Shown in pieces: positions 6,282 through 6,443 of a DNA stretch of 6,443 nucleotides. The stretch covers positions 1-6,443 of the forward strand of contig MFMD01000017.1 in assembly GCA_001781715.1 (NCBI GenBank), written 5' to 3'. The stretch comes from Candidatus Kaiserbacteria bacterium RIFCSPLOWO2_01_FULL_55_19. Its GTDB lineage: Bacteria > Patescibacteriota > Minisyncoccia > Phycocordibacterales > Phycocordibacteraceae. The notes under the pieces are model-generated. The model ran no database searches and was not told the DNA's origin. It was given only the letters and a program-made list of their open reading frames with translations. Positions within the stretch are counted from its first letter, which is position 1, and every line of letters begins with the position of its first letter. A program made the position numbers and the translations under genes.

Positions 6282-6308
6282 ATCATATTTCATTAATGTA
6301 TGGCCCAA
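6282..6308 (-). promoter_or_regulatory. Possible promoter upstream of tRNA-Val
   Basis: The minus strand has TATGAT at 6287-6282 (5 of 6 against TATAAT), overlapping a second -10-like TATAGT at 6282-6277. A weak -35-like TTGGGC lies at 6308-6303, only 15 bases upstream of TATGAT. Transcription would begin at about 6270-6275, a few bases before the mature tRNA 5' end at 6268. The position is right for the head of the cluster, but the -35 match and spacing are poor. Confidence 0.3.
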
Positions 6309-6321
6309 TTTGCGGTGTTTG

Positions 6322-6358
6322 TTGGACAAAGTTCGAAATTATTTCGAGCAGAATCCAA
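6322..6358. repeat. Nested imperfect inverted repeat upstream of tRNA-Val
   Basis: TCGAAAT (6333-6339) and ATTTCGA (6341-6347) are exact reverse complements around one T. The stem extends by one G-C pair and one G-T wobble. Outside it, TTGGA (6322-6326) pairs with TCCAA (6354-6358) across a small internal loop. On either strand this could fold as a 37-base hairpin. No T-run follows in either direction, so it does not look like an intrinsic terminator. The function is not recognised. Confidence 0.45.
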
Positions 6359-6384
6359 ATGATTAAAACTACTAATGCGGACTC

Positions 6385-6428
6385 GGCAGGGCGAAACAAT
6401 TTGTCTGGGGGAATGGATTCGCCCTGCC
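6385..6428. repeat. 11-bp perfect inverted repeat (REP-like palindrome)
   Basis: GGCAGGGCGAA (6385-6395) and TTCGCCCTGCC (6418-6428) are exact reverse complements with a 22-base loop. The loop itself contains ACAA-T-TTGT. The GC-rich arms stand in an AT-richer stretch. No T-run follows on either strand, so an intrinsic terminator is unlikely. GGGCGAA/TTCGCCC palindromes resemble REP elements mobilised by IS200/IS605-type (RAYT) transposases, but no transposase is visible here, so that reading is an inference. Confidence 0.55.
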
Positions 6429-6443
6429 TCGACTGATTTCCCG

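Noticed and set aside
6385..6428. A rho-independent terminator
   Set aside because: The stem is strong but the loop is 22 bases and no T-run follows on either strand.
6239..6436. A 65-codon plus-strand frame from inside the tRNA gene through the inverted repeats
   Set aside because: It begins in the tRNA antisense strand, has no ribosome-binding site and shows no recognisable protein features.

Overview
This window is one strand-coherent housekeeping cluster. Every supported gene lies on the minus strand, so transcription runs from the right end (6443) to the left end (1). The order of transcription is tRNA-Val(GAC), rlmB-type rRNA methyltransferase, class I SAM-dependent methyltransferase, DHH/DHHA1 phosphoesterase, tsaD, valS, and a prsW-like membrane protein cut by the window edge. 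Spacing is tight: the tRNA CCA end shares one base with the chosen rlmB start, and the next junctions are a 4-base ATGA overlap, a 9-base gap, a 20-base overlap, a 37-base gap and a valS/prsW junction of a few bases. About 97% of the window is gene.

The proteins suggest a member of the Candidate Phyla Radiation, most likely a Parcubacteria-type lineage. This is an inference from family resemblance, not a database result. The main reasons are a short valyl-tRNA synthetase with a variant editing domain (ARPETKFGD and TPWHSMVDFD motifs) that stops right after the anticodon-binding domain, a TsaD with a roughly 40-residue insertion and a GPGLEPALWVG variant of the usual GPGLPGSLLVG segment, and the very compact layout. 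Two genes end in TGA, so TGA is a normal stop here. That argues against the Gracilibacteria and Absconditabacteria, which read TGA as glycine.

Right end (6269-6443): a short AT-richer stretch without a confident gene. It holds two inverted repeats and a -10-like box just upstream of the tRNA. Middle (2450-6268): tRNA-Val followed by four protein genes, of which two are RNA methyltransferases, one makes the t6A37 modification of tRNA, and one is a probable nano-RNA or cyclic-nucleotide phosphoesterase. Left (1-2449): valS, with a possible promoter of its own that would give a nearly leaderless mRNA, then the start of a PrsW-family protein whose start codon is unresolved.

Functionally the cluster is about making, modifying and charging tRNA and maturing 23S rRNA. 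A tRNA-Val gene and its cognate synthetase sit in one co-directional run. I see no mobile element gene, CRISPR array, toxin-antitoxin or defence system. The points worth a second look are the tRNA/rlmB overlap, the near absence of Shine-Dalgarno sequences except a perfect one that leads to no well-spaced start codon, the missing C-terminal arm of ValRS, and the paired inverted repeats at the right end.
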